Shown: positions 43,090-52,672 of the stretch, in pieces | How the letters are laid out: every line of letters starts with the position of its first letter | Position numbering within the stretch: position 1 is the first letter of the stretch | Assembly: GCA_020636135.1 (NCBI GenBank) | Contig: JACJYK010000001.1 | Span: 2,714,501-2,778,500, forward strand | Length of the DNA: 64,000 nucleotides | Reading direction: 5' to 3' | From: Lewinellaceae bacterium | GTDB lineage: Bacteria > Bacteroidota > Bacteroidia > Chitinophagales > Saprospiraceae | Notes under the pieces: generated by a model | What the model was told of the DNA's origin: nothing | What the model saw: the letters and a program-made list of their open reading frames with translations, nothing else | Databases searched by the model: none | Position numbers and translations under genes: made by a program

Positions 43090-45129
43090 TTAAAAATACA
43101 TTCTTTGTTCTTCCCTGGGTCTTACAACCGGATCATCAGGAATAAATGAAATATCAATCAATTCTACCCTGCCCTCCTGGCTTACCCTAAGCATAAGGGA
43201 CTGATAAGGTTTATATTCAAGACGCCGGGCGATCTCATGACCATGGATGTATAGATTTATCTCCCTCGTTTCACTTTCCTTCATGGACGACTGACCTGAA
43301 TAGACCGGGTAAACGACATCTCGCGCTTTAGGCTGTGCAAGAAAAAGATAATACGTACCGTCCGGCTCAACGCGACACCAGTAAGGAGGTAAATCCTGTC
43401 CCTGGATCAATGGCGGATGATCCATCAAGGACTCAAAATCCTCACTGACATTAGGCAACCCGGCCAGTGCTTTTAATAGTAGACCAAAGTCTTCTGATTT
43501 GTTCCTTCCCGGCTGGGCCGGAGTTCGCTTAAGACACACCTTCAAGCCTGCTTTAGCCAATGTATGGATCCGTCTCAAGGTCCTGAGATCCAGATAATTC
43601 ACATCGAGGTAAAGCATGGTAAAACATGCATCTCCAACCACCAGGTGTCCGTCCCGGAACACTGCTTTGTCAAGAAAATGCCGGTTGATCCACAGTGGAT
43701 GATAACCTTGTAATTCCACGGGAATGTCGACATACCGCATTTCGTACTCTCCCCAAACCCACACGCGCTGACGCTCAGGAGGATATGCTCCCCGCATGAC
43801 TCCATCCTCGTAAGGTATGTATACCGCTACATCGGAATAAGTCCTGCCCCTGTTCATGATGCCCGATACTTTTTCTATGTAGGCATTGAAGGCCGGCAGT
43901 TCTGAGGTCAGACTTCCCCCGGGGCCAAAATAAGTAGTGGCAAAAAAATCGATGGTATCCGAACCCGCCGGATTATAGGGAGAACCATGGTAAACAAGAT
44001 GATTTACACCCTGTGCAAACAAAGCATCGGCAACCATTTTTAAGTCTGCAGTCTGTTCCTGTCTTAAATACGTGGCAGGGAAGCCATACATGCAGGTGAA
44101 TGCCTCACAGGAAACGACTTTTTTACCGGCAAGACTTGCTGCAGAACTGACGATGCGGGAATAAATCGGATTATTGAGCATGGCTTCGGTCTCCGGAATA
44201 TCTACCAGGGCGTAGGTGGACATGACATCCGTGGGTGATGCCAGGCACTGGACCCGTGACCACGCACCCAGTCTCCGGCATTCGGCTAAATAAGGCTTGT
44301 AAAATCCTTCGGTGACATAAAGGTCAAGATGTAACATGTAGTCGTAGCGAACATCCGGAAAGGAATCCAGCCCCGCTTCCATAAAAGGTATAATATCGTA
44401 TCCGAAAGTGTCGGCGAAGGTCCTGGCAAATCCCGTGGTCCAGATCTTGTTGGTAGCATTTAATTTGATCTCCCAGGAATCCGTAAACAGAGCTGACTTA
44501 TTGCCCGACAACGCCGGTTTCAATGCCTCGGCGACCGGCTGCGCAAAGCGATAAAAAGCATTGCTATCCAGGTGATTGATAACAACCTGGTTTTCCGGAT
44601 AGGTCCAGGCAAAGGTCAATAACTGCTGGAAAGCAGTGTCTCCATAAATCTGTGTTGCATGAGCCTTATCGATATTACTTCCTGCCACCGGCCAGGCACT
44701 GCCAAATGTAAAATCACATCCAAGCCCTAGGGAATCAGCATAGCTTTTAGCATAGGCAACCACATCCGTCCACTCCGGACTCAACCATTTTTGGGCAGAT
44801 GTGTCCACCGGGTAATGGCGGCCATAACTACGGGCATACATCGCCTGGTACCGGTACAAAGGATAAACCCAGGCGATCTCAACCCCTCCAAAATTATTTT
44901 TCTTAAACCAGTCCAGCTGATACTTAATGTCTTCTTTTTTGATCTGCGTTGCAAACCACCACCACCGGGTATAGGGTTTGGAACTGGTATAAAAAGTCAC
45001 CGGTTCTTCATTCGAATAGTTGGAATTTATCCGTGTGCAGCCCGCAAAAAATAAGATAGCGCATGGGATCAGCCACCACCCTGCCGGGACGATCCGTTGA
45101 AAATTCTTCTCCTCTTCCTTTGCTCCCAT
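43090..45129 (-). CDS. GH106-like alpha-L-rhamnosidase-type hydrolase, short form, lipoprotein
   Basis: The start is chosen at ATG 45129, giving a lipoprotein signal (lipobox FFAGC, Cys about 30); an in-frame ATG at 45174 adds 15 residues without signal character. The catalytic half shows GH106-type words: SKPYTRWWWFATQIKKED, LDWFKKNNFGGVEIAW, SPEWTDVVAYAKSYADSLGLG, SEAF-like VSCEAFTCMYGFPATYL, and FAQGVNHLVYHGSPYNP. The length (679) is well below the roughly 1000 or more of typical GH106 proteins; the C-terminal carbohydrate-binding modules are missing. It would remove alpha-linked L-rhamnose from pectin chains. It is the second gene of a minus-strand run of four (barrel, this, GH28, lipoprotein). 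Confidence 0.72.
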   Translation of the reverse strand: MGAKEEEKNFQRIVPAGWWLIPCAILFFAGCTRINSNYSNEEPVTFYTSSKPYTRWWWFATQIKKEDIKYQLDWFKKNNFGGVEIAWVYPLYRYQAMYARSYGRHYPVDTSAQKWLSPEWTDVVAYAKSYADSLGLGCDFTFGSAWPVAGSNIDKAHATQIYGDTAFQQLLTFAWTYPENQVVINHLDSNAFYRFAQPVAEALKPALSGNKSALFTDSWEIKLNATNKIWTTGFARTFADTFGYDIIPFMEAGLDSFPDVRYDYMLHLDLYVTEGFYKPYLAECRRLGAWSRVQCLASPTDVMSTYALVDIPETEAMLNNPIYSRIVSSAASLAGKKVVSCEAFTCMYGFPATYLRQEQTADLKMVADALFAQGVNHLVYHGSPYNPAGSDTIDFFATTYFGPGGSLTSELPAFNAYIEKVSGIMNRGRTYSDVAVYIPYEDGVMRGAYPPERQRVWVWGEYEMRYVDIPVELQGYHPLWINRHFLDKAVFRDGHLVVGDACFTMLYLDVNYLDLRTLRRIHTLAKAGLKVCLKRTPAQPGRNKSEDFGLLLKALAGLPNVSEDFESLMDHPPLIQGQDLPPYWCRVEPDGTYYLFLAQPKARDVVYPVYSGQSSMKESETREINLYIHGHEIARRLEYKPYQSLMLRVSQEGRVELIDISFIPDDPVVRPREEQRMYF

Positions 45130-45179
45130 AACCGAAAATGTAGTAAATATTATTCCTTCCACAGCCTGATCCACCGGCT

Positions 45180-45779
45180 TTACAATAACGAATAGCGAAT
45201 CCCGATCATCACATCTGACATGATGACCGGATAGCTGCCCACTCCTGCAGCAAAGCCATGAATATACCGGGCGGCCAGCTGAAGTACCAGGCTTTCAGAA
45301 AGATTCCAACAGGGTGAAATTGTCAATCCAATTTGTGGGCTAGCATCAAAATATGTATTTCCTCCACTTCCAAAACCGCTATGGTACCGGACAAATCCGG
45401 CCCCACCGGTCAACATCACCGGGACAAATACCTGTGCAGACACCGGCACCTTGTAGCCCAACGAACCGTGAATGGCGTAACCGCTCTCCAATTTATCGTT
45501 ATCAACCGTACCTGCCAGCACGTCAGTAAATTGCAGCCTGGCAATAGCCCGTGCATATTCAATATCGCCGAAAATCGCAATTTCTGCGCCAGCTTCCCTG
45601 GCGGTGCCATAATTTAAGACGGGTGCATATCCCCCGGACAGACCCATGGCCAGGGAAAGGGACTGGGCTCCGGACTGGAATATCCCGATCAGGGTGACAA
45701 AAGCAAGGGTCAGATAAAGCAGCGGGAAGACTCGAACCGGCATATCACATGTTTTAGTCCTGAAATGGCGTGCAACCAT
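45180..45779 (-). CDS. Hypothetical outer-membrane beta-barrel protein (paralogue of 49010-49576)
   Basis: The 199-residue product has an N-terminal signal (residues 14-38, ending QSGAQSLSLAMG) and then eight or so short amphipathic strands (GAEIAIFGDIEYARAIARL, YAIHGSLGYKVPVSAQVF, PQIGLTISPCWNL) ending DVMIGIRYSLL, a barrel-type last strand. It shares about half its residues by eye with the protein at 49010-49576, including LQFT-VLAGTV and FVP-MLTGG. It heads the GH106-GH28 run on the minus strand and is divergent from the esterase gene. Function unknown; the island location suggests a surface role in glycan use. Confidence 0.68.
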   Translation of the reverse strand: MVARHFRTKTCDMPVRVFPLLYLTLAFVTLIGIFQSGAQSLSLAMGLSGGYAPVLNYGTAREAGAEIAIFGDIEYARAIARLQFTDVLAGTVDNDKLESGYAIHGSLGYKVPVSAQVFVPVMLTGGAGFVRYHSGFGSGGNTYFDASPQIGLTISPCWNLSESLVLQLAARYIHGFAAGVGSYPVIMSDVMIGIRYSLL

Positions 45780-45851
45780 GACTAAAATAGAAAAATTATG
45801 CCTATCATCTCTCCTACCGTATATTCAATGCCTGGTATAATCACAAAGCAT

Positions 45852-46976
45852 ATGAAATATCTGATGATACAGCTGGTGATAATGGCTTGCCTTGTACAGT
45901 CTTCCGCCCAGCCATTTCAACGAAATCCCACTCCCAATGATACGTTACAACCCTATCGCGTTATGAAGGACCATGCAGTGGTTCTCCAGATTTACGCACC
46001 ACAGGCCAACACCGTTACCGTTTTGGGTGATTTCCTCAAGAATTATCAACCTCTGGCGCTTGAAAAAGCGGATAATGGCGTCTGGTCAGTAAAAACCGAT
46101 CCACTCCAACCGGATCTGTACACGTACGATTATACGGTAAACGGAGTTAAAACCTTTGACCCAAAAAACCCACAGTACAAGGAAGGAGAGAATGGTCTCT
46201 CTAATTTATTATTCATTCCAGGTCCGGAAAGCGACTATTGCTCGATCCGGGATGTACCGCATGGCAATCTGGAAACAGTATGGTTTACTTCTCCGGTGAT
46301 GAAAAATGTGGGCCGAATGCATGTCTACACCCCTCCCGGTTACGAACAGATGTCCGGACCACTGCCTGTACTGTATTTACAGCACGGAGGCGGGGACAAC
46401 GATGCTTCTTGGTCTACGGCCGGCCGGGCGAACTTCATTATGGATAATTTAATGGCAGCAGGCAAAATAAAGCCAATGGTGGTCGTTATGCCAATGGGGC
46501 ACCCGGAGCCTGGATTTCATATGGATCCCGGGGTGAAGAAAGATCCCTATTATGACCAATTGTTTGAAGATATCATTCCCTTTATTGAAGCACATTACCG
46601 GGTTGGGAAGACACCGGACTTCAGGGCATATGCAGGCTTATCCATGGGAGGTCTCCAGGCCCTTAATATTGCATTGTTCCGTCCCGATGTTTTTGCGTAT
46701 GTTTTGCCTCTCAGTACCGGATATTTCCCGGAGCAACTCAAGACCATCCGGGAAGAATATACTGCTGTTTTAAAAAATCCTGCCATCAATCAGCTGAAAC
46801 TGTTTTGGATCGCCATGGGCGGTCAGCAGGATATAGCCTATCAAAACGGCCTGAACACCTTACAACTTCTGGATGAAAACGGGATCCAATACCAGACCGC
46901 AGATTATCCGGCGGGGCATACATTCATAACCTGGCGGCACAACTTGTGGGATTTTGCACCACTATTGTTCCGTTAA
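45852..46976 (+). CDS. Secreted esterase, alpha/beta hydrolase with N-terminal E-set/CBM48-like domain
   Basis: The start is set at ATG 45852 (MKYLMIQLVIMACLVQSSAQ), which gives a normal signal peptide; the frame is open 18 codons further up. Residues about 35-125 form a sandwich like the domain before bacterial feruloyl or acetyl esterases (VVLQIYAPQANTVTVLGDF, YDYTVNGVKTFDP). The esterase domain has VYTPPGYEQ, LPVLYLQHGGGDNDASW, and the nucleophile elbow AGLSMGGLQAL with the active Ser, then the late His in YPAGHTFITWR. Such enzymes remove acyl groups from plant polysaccharides. It forms a pair with the sulfatase 37 bases downstream. Confidence 0.85.
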   Translation: MKYLMIQLVIMACLVQSSAQPFQRNPTPNDTLQPYRVMKDHAVVLQIYAPQANTVTVLGDFLKNYQPLALEKADNGVWSVKTDPLQPDLYTYDYTVNGVKTFDPKNPQYKEGENGLSNLLFIPGPESDYCSIRDVPHGNLETVWFTSPVMKNVGRMHVYTPPGYEQMSGPLPVLYLQHGGGDNDASWSTAGRANFIMDNLMAAGKIKPMVVVMPMGHPEPGFHMDPGVKKDPYYDQLFEDIIPFIEAHYRVGKTPDFRAYAGLSMGGLQALNIALFRPDVFAYVLPLSTGYFPEQLKTIREEYTAVLKNPAINQLKLFWIAMGGQQDIAYQNGLNTLQLLDENGIQYQTADYPAGHTFITWRHNLWDFAPLLFR

Positions 46977-47013
46977 TTTCAATTATCCCTAGAGCCCTGA
47001 TCAAAACTCCGAT

Positions 47014-48975
47014 ATGAATTTTATGCGATTCCTGTCCCAAGTCTGTCTTACCATTTTCGCATTGCCCGTGATGGCGCAGCAGATGCCCAATATCGTGCTG
47101 ATTTTTCCGGATAATTTAGGAATAGGTGAAGTAGCTTCATACGGTGGTGTGCGGAATGTTCCCACGCCGAATATTGACCGCATAGGCAGTGAAGGGATCA
47201 GGTTGACCAATTTTAATGTAGAATATTCCTGTGTCCCTTCCCGGGCTGCCATCATCACCGGGCGTTATGCCACCCGCACCGGCGAGAATTATTTCAATGG
47301 CCTTACCCTCTGGGAACAGACATTGCCGGAGGCATTGAAGTCTGTAGGATATGCGACCGGTCTTTTTGGCAAGTATGATATGGGAGGAGCCAGCTGGCTC
47401 GGCAAAAAAGAACCGACGCAGCAGGGTTTTGACCGGTGGTATGGTATCCCAGGCACCAGTCATCTCTCGCAATTCACTTCCATGGAGGGATTTGATCCGG
47501 AGCGCAATGAAGTCCCCTATGTATGGGAAGGTGTGTCTGGAAGCACCTCAAAGAAGGTTAAGCCCTTTGATCTGGATGCACGTCGAACACTGGACCGGGA
47601 GGCAGCTCTGAAGGCAATTGATTTCATAAAGGAACAGACGAGCCTCCATACACCTTTCTTTGTCTATTATCCCATGACGCAATTACATCTCCCTGCCCTG
47701 CCCAATCCGGATATGGCAGGCAAGACCGGCGCCGGTGATGTGGGCGACGCGATGGCAGATGTTGATTACAATACCGGTTTAATTCTGGATGCATTGCATC
47801 AGCTTGGGCTGGATGACAACACTCTGGTGATCTGGTGTACGGATAATGGCGCAGAAATGCGCCGCCCCTGGCGTGGTTCGCCGGGCCCCTGGCGGGGCTA
47901 TTACAATTCCGCCATGGAAGGCGGCATCAGAACACCCTGCCTGATCAGGTGGCCTGAGCACATACCTTCCGGCCAGGTGTCCAATCAAATCGTACATCAA
48001 ATCGACCTGTACGCCACCATTGCAGCTGCTACCGGACATCCGGAAATCATCCCCGGCGACCGTATCATGGACAGCAAAAACCAGTTGCCATTTCTGGAGG
48101 GCAAACAGCTCGCCTCGAACCGCGATGCCGTACTGTATATGAACGGGTCCGGTCAATTGATGGCTGTAAAATGGCATGACTGGAAACTATGGTATTATTT
48201 CCAGACTGAAATGCCGGATCCGGAGCCTGACAATCTCGTGCGGCTCTTTGACCTCCGGGTTGATCCGCAAGAAGAAAACGATGTAAAAGACTATTATCCC
48301 TGGGTGATTGGCATTGTGGACAGCATTGTACAGGATTATGAAAAATCGCTCATCCAGGAGCCCAGGGTTCCCGCTACCGCTACCGATCCTTACCTGCCAC
48401 CAAAGCCCGGCTCCGGGAAGCCGGTATCTGTTTATACACGGACCGACAGGCAACCATTGCCCGTGCGGGGAGAGGCTCTGCCTAATCCGGATTTCTCAGG
48501 ATCCTGGTCTACAACCCCGGTCGATTCTCGGTCACCACTTGGCCGGCCCTATCAACCGCCTATTCCTGACCTGGGTAGTGGATGGGGTGACAAAATATCC
48601 GTTTTACAAAAAGAAAATCAGTTGGAGATTGAACGGGTTGTCTTCCTTCCGCGCGAAATCCAGCCATTGGTGAAATACCGTTATGCACTCGATGGAAGCA
48701 GATCGGAAAACAATGTCAATATGGGACGTACCCTGCCAGCCATTGTTTCGCATGGTTCATGGATAAATAATCGTCTGGTCATTGCTTCCGAATATCCCTG
48801 CCAGGAACTGAAAAACGAGAAATGGACAACGGCAACAGTTGTCCAAACACTTTGGCTTCAGCCAGCTTCGGGAACACCCTGGGAGCCGCAGCTGGTCATT
48901 GAAACCGAAAGAAAAGGCGTCTTTGGCGGAGAGACCATAACCACCAGGACCCTGTACAATCGCGGGTACCGGTAG
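47014..48975 (+). CDS. Type I sulfatase (arylsulfatase-like), secreted
   Basis: The 653-residue product has a signal peptide (1-21, PVMAQ). The formylglycine motif is SCVPSRAAIITGRYATRTG, with Cys73 as the residue to be oxidised. Metal-site words are PDNLGIGEV (the DN form seen in one arylsulfatase subgroup) and VIWCTDNGAEMRRPW. The last 160 residues after GSGKPVSVY form an added beta domain (PNPDFSGSWSTTPV, ISVLQKENQLEIERVVF, TATVVQTLWLQP) resembling a lipocalin-like barrel. It needs an anaerobic or aerobic maturase for formylglycine, which is not in the window. It probably frees sulfate from an algal or other sulfated sugar; the combination with an esterase supports glycan desubstitution. 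Confidence 0.9.
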   Translation: MNFMRFLSQVCLTIFALPVMAQQMPNIVLIFPDNLGIGEVASYGGVRNVPTPNIDRIGSEGIRLTNFNVEYSCVPSRAAIITGRYATRTGENYFNGLTLWEQTLPEALKSVGYATGLFGKYDMGGASWLGKKEPTQQGFDRWYGIPGTSHLSQFTSMEGFDPERNEVPYVWEGVSGSTSKKVKPFDLDARRTLDREAALKAIDFIKEQTSLHTPFFVYYPMTQLHLPALPNPDMAGKTGAGDVGDAMADVDYNTGLILDALHQLGLDDNTLVIWCTDNGAEMRRPWRGSPGPWRGYYNSAMEGGIRTPCLIRWPEHIPSGQVSNQIVHQIDLYATIAAATGHPEIIPGDRIMDSKNQLPFLEGKQLASNRDAVLYMNGSGQLMAVKWHDWKLWYYFQTEMPDPEPDNLVRLFDLRVDPQEENDVKDYYPWVIGIVDSIVQDYEKSLIQEPRVPATATDPYLPPKPGSGKPVSVYTRTDRQPLPVRGEALPNPDFSGSWSTTPVDSRSPLGRPYQPPIPDLGSGWGDKISVLQKENQLEIERVVFLPREIQPLVKYRYALDGSRSENNVNMGRTLPAIVSHGSWINNRLVIASEYPCQELKNEKWTTATVVQTLWLQPASGTPWEPQLVIETERKGVFGGETITTRTLYNRGYR

Positions 48976-49009
48976 CATGGAACTGCCTACTCCTAAGGGT
49001 TAAGTCTGC

Positions 49010-49576
49010 TTAATTCAAGGTATACCGGATACCAATCAATACATCCGCCATATCGATCGGATCACTGCGGCGATCCGCAATGAATCCCTTGATGTAACGC
49101 AGTGATAAAAAAGCACTGAGCTGATCCGTAAATTTATAATACGGGGCTATCGTCAGGCCTAATTGGGGACCAGCATCAAATTGAGTACCTGAGCTTCCGT
49201 AAGCGGTGTAACTGATAATGCCAATACCTCCCGTCAGCATGATAGGCACGAAGATTTGATCCGATACACGGGCATTGTATCCCAGCGAACCGTGGAAAGC
49301 ATACCCACTCCTGAGGCTACTGCTATTCACCGTTCCGGCCAAAACATAAGTGAACTGTAATCTGCCGATAATCCTGCCATATTCGAGATCTGCCAATAGT
49401 GCCAGCTCAGCCCCGGATTTCTCTGTTGATCCGTAATTGAGTAATGGAGTATACCCTGCTGCGGCACCAAGGGACAAGGATAGCGACTGAGCAAATAAAT
49501 TATGCACGACAGTGCCTGAAAACAAAATTATCCATACCGATAATAGTAAGCATTTGAATTTCATGAGGTTCAACAT
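49010..49576 (-). CDS. Hypothetical outer-membrane beta-barrel protein (paralogue of 45180-45779)
   Basis: The 188-residue product has a signal peptide (about 1-29, ending NLFAQSLSLSLG) and a small barrel pattern (AGYTPLLNYGSTEKSGAELA, RLQFTYVLAGTVN, GYAFHGSLGYNARVSD, PIMLTGGIGI) ending DVLIGIRYTLN. The two paralogues lie on the same strand on either side of the esterase-sulfatase pair, which suggests duplication of the barrel gene within the island. It is convergent with the sulfatase (34 bases) and has no partner gene beside it. Confidence 0.68.
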   Translation of the reverse strand: MLNLMKFKCLLLSVWIILFSGTVVHNLFAQSLSLSLGAAAGYTPLLNYGSTEKSGAELALLADLEYGRIIGRLQFTYVLAGTVNSSSLRSGYAFHGSLGYNARVSDQIFVPIMLTGGIGIISYTAYGSSGTQFDAGPQLGLTIAPYYKFTDQLSAFLSLRYIKGFIADRRSDPIDMADVLIGIRYTLN

Positions 49577-49786
49577 GATTTTATTTTTTGTTATGCAATG
49601 AAAGCCAAAATAATCAATGCATCACGGGGAGATGAATAATCCGGGTGGACATAAAGTGGACACCCGGCAGGGCTTTATTGGCTTTGTTATTAGCCTTACA
49701 TTCAGGATTGACTTCGTATTTGTATCTTGGGTTGACACCATACTGGCGCTGTTCTGCCAGATTGCAGGCTCATCAAAAGCATCCAG

Positions 49787-51415
49787 ATGCAACGATATAT
49801 TTGGGTATTAACCTGGATCTTCCTCTTCTTTTCAGCAGTTACCGTCATAGGACAATACCCTATACCCCATCTTACGAGATCCCAGCATGCCACTCAATTG
49901 TTTGTAGATGGCAAACCATTTCTTATTTGTGGCGGAGAACTGGGCAACTCCACGGCTTCAACCATGGAAAACATGGAACCGGTCTGGCCCAAACTGCAAT
50001 CGCTCAACCTGAATACCGTCCTGATACCTGTCTATTGGGAATTGGTAGAACCTCAGGAGGATCAATTTGACTTCAGCTTGTATGAGAGCCTGATCATGGA
50101 AGCCCGGCATCGGGATCTCAGGATCGTCTTTCTTTGGTTTGGTGCCTGGAAAAATTCAATGTCCAGTCATGCTCCCGCCTGGGTAAAACTGGATCAGGTT
50201 CGCTTTCCACGATCGCAGGATGATAAGGGGGTAAGTCAGGAAATATTGAGTTGTTTTAGTCCAGAAGTTCTGGCATCCGACCGGAATGCATTTGAGGAAC
50301 TCATGGCATTTATCAAGAGGGTGGATGAACAGGATCATACAGTAATCATGGTCCAGGTGGAGAATGAGATCGGCATGTTGCCTTCTGCCCGGGATCACCA
50401 GTCACTCGCAGACCAGGCTTTCCATGCTCCGGTGCCAGGTGAACTTTTAAAGTACCTGCAAAAAAACAAGGATGGATTGGTCCCTGAATTTCGCGCATTC
50501 TGGGAAACCAACGGATTTAAAGATCACGGCACCTGGGAAGAAGTATACGGCAAAAGCGCTGCTACCGATGAAGTTTTCATGGCCTGGCACTACGCCAGCT
50601 TTGCCAACGAACTCGCACGTGCCGGTAAGGCCGTCTATCCCCTACCCATGTACGTAAATGCTGCGCTCAACCGGCCAGGCTGGCAACCGGGACAATACCC
50701 GAGCGCCGGTCCGCTGCCTCATCTGATGGACATCTGGCAGGCAGCTGGATCAAGCCTGGACTTACTGGCACCGGACTTTTACTTCCCTGAGTTTCAACTC
50801 TGGTGCGACCGGTATGTCCGGCAGCAGAATACACTCTTTGTCCCGGAACACCGTTTTGATGAATCGGTATCAGCGAAAGCATTGTACAGCGTCGCTCATT
50901 ATCATGGACTGGGCTTCTCACCTTTTTCCATTGAATCCAAAGAAAATCCATCGGATGAGCCGTTAGGTAAGATGTATGCTATGATCCAAAACATCAGTCC
51001 GCTATTGACCAAAGGTATTGCAGAAGGAAATGTGGAGGGCGTTCTCCTGGACAAAGAACATCAGGAAATGATCCTACGCATGGGGCATTATGAATTGACC
51101 TGCCGCCATGACTATACCCTGCCCTGGACACCCGGCGCGACAACCGATGACTGGCCTGTGACGAGTGTAGCCATTATTCAAACCGATTCCAATTCATTTT
51201 ATTTCGCGGGTTCCGGCGTCGTTATTACTTTCAAAGCAATCGATGATCCTTCTCTACGGGTTGGATTGTTAAAGGTCGACGAAGGCCGCTTTGATGATGA
51301 GCAATGGCACATCACCCGACACCTGAACGGAGACCAAACCCATCAGGGGAGGCATATTCGATTACCTGCCCGCGAAACAGGTGTCCAGCGCGTTACACTT
51401 TATCATTTTAAGTAG
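49787..51415 (+). CDS. GH35-like beta-galactosidase with DUF5597 C-terminal domain, secreted
   Basis: The 542-residue product has a signal peptide (1-22, VTVIGQ). The barrel shows GKPFLICGGELGNSTAS, NTVLIPVYWELVEPQEDQFDF, FLWFGAWKNS, VQVENEIGML with the acid/base Glu in the NE pair, and APDFYFPEFQLWCDRY followed by FVPEHRF as the nucleophile region. A C-terminal sandwich matches the DUF5597 part of this subgroup (FYFAGSGVVITFKAI, RVGLLKVDEGRF). It likely removes terminal beta-galactose from plant or pectin side chains. The GH140 gene starts 33 bases after its stop. Confidence 0.88.
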   Translation: MQRYIWVLTWIFLFFSAVTVIGQYPIPHLTRSQHATQLFVDGKPFLICGGELGNSTASTMENMEPVWPKLQSLNLNTVLIPVYWELVEPQEDQFDFSLYESLIMEARHRDLRIVFLWFGAWKNSMSSHAPAWVKLDQVRFPRSQDDKGVSQEILSCFSPEVLASDRNAFEELMAFIKRVDEQDHTVIMVQVENEIGMLPSARDHQSLADQAFHAPVPGELLKYLQKNKDGLVPEFRAFWETNGFKDHGTWEEVYGKSAATDEVFMAWHYASFANELARAGKAVYPLPMYVNAALNRPGWQPGQYPSAGPLPHLMDIWQAAGSSLDLLAPDFYFPEFQLWCDRYVRQQNTLFVPEHRFDESVSAKALYSVAHYHGLGFSPFSIESKENPSDEPLGKMYAMIQNISPLLTKGIAEGNVEGVLLDKEHQEMILRMGHYELTCRHDYTLPWTPGATTDDWPVTSVAIIQTDSNSFYFAGSGVVITFKAIDDPSLRVGLLKVDEGRFDDEQWHITRHLNGDQTHQGRHIRLPARETGVQRVTLYHFK

Positions 51416-51448
51416 CCGTGTTCCAATTTTCATACGCTGATAATCAAG

Positions 51449-52672
51449 ATGACCACGATCTGGAAAACGAATAACCCTATCTGCAAAAAGCAGTACTCTG
51501 CCAGGCAGTGGATTTGGATAATGATGCTATTATACCTGGTTCCTTCCTTCGCACAACGATTGCCACGTCTTGAGGTTTCGAGTAACAATCCACACTACCT
51601 GCAGACCAGTAAGGGAAAACCATTTTTCTGGTTGGGTGATACAGGCTGGTTGCTTTTTTCAAAACTCAACCGTGAAGAAGCCATTCAATACCTGGATGAC
51701 CGTGCTCAGAAAGGATTTAATGTACTGCAGGTCATGGTACTTCATGAACTTGATGTCACCAATTATGACGGGCGTCCGGCATTAATCGATAAGGACATAA
51801 CAAAACCCAATATCACCAGAGGCAGCAACCCCGGTAACCAGTTAGCTTATGATTATTGGGATCATATGGATTTCATCATCACTCAGGCCGAAAGGCGGGG
51901 AATTTACATGGCTTTGGTTCCTATCTGGGGTGATATAGTAAAAAAGGGTGTCGTTTCGACTTCTCAGGCAGCAGAATATACCACCTGGCTGGTAAAAAGG
52001 TACCGGTCAAGGTCCAACATCATCTGGCTCAATGGTGGTGATGTCCGGGGAGATCAATATACCATCATCTGGGATACCATCGGACGTGTGATCCGCAAGT
52101 ATGACAACCAGCATTTAATTGCATTTCATCCCTTCGGCAGGACCAGTTCGTCCTGGTGGTTTCAGCATGCGGAATGGCTGGATATCAATGAATTTCAATC
52201 AGGACATCAAGACTATGATCAGGACAAAAGTGAACCGGCCTACGGTGAGGATAACTGGAAGTACATCCGGGACGATTACTCCAAACTACCCATAAAGCCT
52301 ACCCTTGACGGAGAACCTTCCTATGAAGCCATACCCCATGGACTTCATGACGGGAATCAGCCGTATTGGACGGCCGATGATGTAAGACGTTATGCATACT
52401 GGTCCGTTTTCGCAGGTGGGTGCGGGTTCACTTATGGGCACAATGCGATCATGCAGATGCATAAACCGGAAGATGCCAATCCTGCCTTCAGTGTCCGTGA
52501 ATACTGGAACGAGGCACTGAACGCCCCAGGAGCTGCACAAATGCAGTATCTGAAAAAACTTATTCTTTCCAAATCGTTCTTTGACCGCATTCCGGATCAG
52601 TCTATATTGGTTGAACCGGAACGATTAAAGCACGGTTACCAGGCCGCAACCCGGGGCGAGGATTATGCATAG
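51449..52672 (+). CDS. GH140-family apiosidase-like hydrolase (DUF4038), interrupted by in-frame TAG
   Basis: The 407-residue frame has a signal peptide (about 1-36, LLYLVPSFAQ) and the GH140 barrel: KPFFWLGDTGWLLFSKLNREE, RAQKGFNVLQVMVLHE, NIIWLNGGDVRGD, WLDINEFQSGHQ, KPTLDGEPSYE with the catalytic Glu, and FAGGCGFTYGHNAIMQM. GH140 enzymes release apiose from rhamnogalacturonan II. The frame stops at TAG 52670-52672 after RGEDYA, whereas the conserved C-terminal domain continues in the same frame for 67 more codons to TGA at 52876. The catalytic domain is complete, so the truncated protein might still act. Confidence 0.88.
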   Translation: MTTIWKTNNPICKKQYSARQWIWIMMLLYLVPSFAQRLPRLEVSSNNPHYLQTSKGKPFFWLGDTGWLLFSKLNREEAIQYLDDRAQKGFNVLQVMVLHELDVTNYDGRPALIDKDITKPNITRGSNPGNQLAYDYWDHMDFIITQAERRGIYMALVPIWGDIVKKGVVSTSQAAEYTTWLVKRYRSRSNIIWLNGGDVRGDQYTIIWDTIGRVIRKYDNQHLIAFHPFGRTSSSWWFQHAEWLDINEFQSGHQDYDQDKSEPAYGEDNWKYIRDDYSKLPIKPTLDGEPSYEAIPHGLHDGNQPYWTADDVRRYAYWSVFAGGCGFTYGHNAIMQMHKPEDANPAFSVREYWNEALNAPGAAQMQYLKKLILSKSFFDRIPDQSILVEPERLKHGYQAATRGEDYA

